64,000 nucleotides of DNA from DSOI01 sp041394885. GTDB lineage: Bacteria; Acidobacteriota; Terriglobia; Bryobacterales; Bryobacteraceae. Below, piece after piece: positions 63,945-64,000 of the stretch (position 1 is its first letter; the number at the start of each line of letters is the position of its first letter). Below the pieces are notes generated by a model, which saw only the letters and a program-made list of their open reading frames with translations, was not told where the DNA came from and did not search any database. The stretch is from positions 1 to 64,000 of the forward strand of contig JAWKHI010000036.1 in assembly GCA_041394885.1 (NCBI GenBank), given 5' to 3'. A program made the translations under genes and the position numbers.

Positions 63945-64000
63945 GGTTGGTTCTAACTTTCTACTATAATTGCCGAGGCTGATCCGCAGTGGAGGAGGCG

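Overview
The window reads as a high-GC chromosomal segment of a Solibacter/Bryobacter-like Acidobacteriota. The clues are an Oar-like TonB-dependent receptor with an N-terminal carboxypeptidase-regulatory domain, a DUF1501 protein, several serine hydrolases of the beta-lactamase/transpeptidase fold, a very large MacB/FtsX-type permease of the 'acidobacterial duplicated orphan permease' kind paired with a PadR regulator, and a PEP-CTERM protein. This is inference from gene content; no rRNA lies in the window. I saw no phage, IS element or CRISPR array.

Layout. 1-6.3 kb: DUF1501 fragment, two serine hydrolases, tRNA-Pro and a TonB-dependent receptor. 6.4-10.6 kb: a 4-hydroxyproline catabolic operon (DapA-family deaminase, 4-hydroxyproline 2-epimerase, two dehydrogenase subunits, one carrying a truncated [2Fe-2S] segment). 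10.6-17.3 kb: amino-acid permease, DinB-like protein, small proteins, a split chromate transporter, an orphan membrane-fusion protein, class I fumarase and tRNA-Phe. 17.3-21 kb: a MocR-family remnant, a small Cys-containing protein, a PDZ protein with a degenerate HtrA-like domain and a cation/proton antiporter.

21-40 kb is the redox core. A leftward operon (korA-korB, a PFOR-derived pseudoenzyme fused to a ferredoxin, a CBS protein, an NhaD/ArsB-type transporter) is divergent from a rightward operon (rnfB, a giant nifJ, rnfC-D-G-E-A, a small Cys-rich membrane protein, a ferredoxin-NADP reductase). apbE, which would flavinylate RnfD and RnfG, lies convergent at the end. The picture is oxidation of 2-oxoacids to reduced ferredoxin, then ion pumping by Rnf or NADPH formation, with an antiporter nearby. 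nifJ is broken by two apparent one-base losses in G runs.

39-53 kb is a long leftward respiratory operon: ccoS, Rieske protein, cytochrome b (apparently split by a frameshift), a heptaheme cytochrome c, ccoN, ccoO, a CcoQ-like peptide, a two-TM protein, a GltD-like iron-sulfur flavoprotein, a TauE/SafE protein, ccoG, a 51-residue peptide and ccoI. There is no ccoP, so quinol oxidation and oxygen reduction look packaged as a bc-cbb3 unit linked by the heptaheme protein. 53-64 kb: an HDOD-GGDEF protein whose 3' end overlaps tRNA-Val, a PEP-CTERM protein, a double alpha/beta hydrolase, a putative glycosidase, a Gfo/Idh/MocA oxidoreductase, the PadR/permease pair with a three-copy operator, and a DUF3106 protein.
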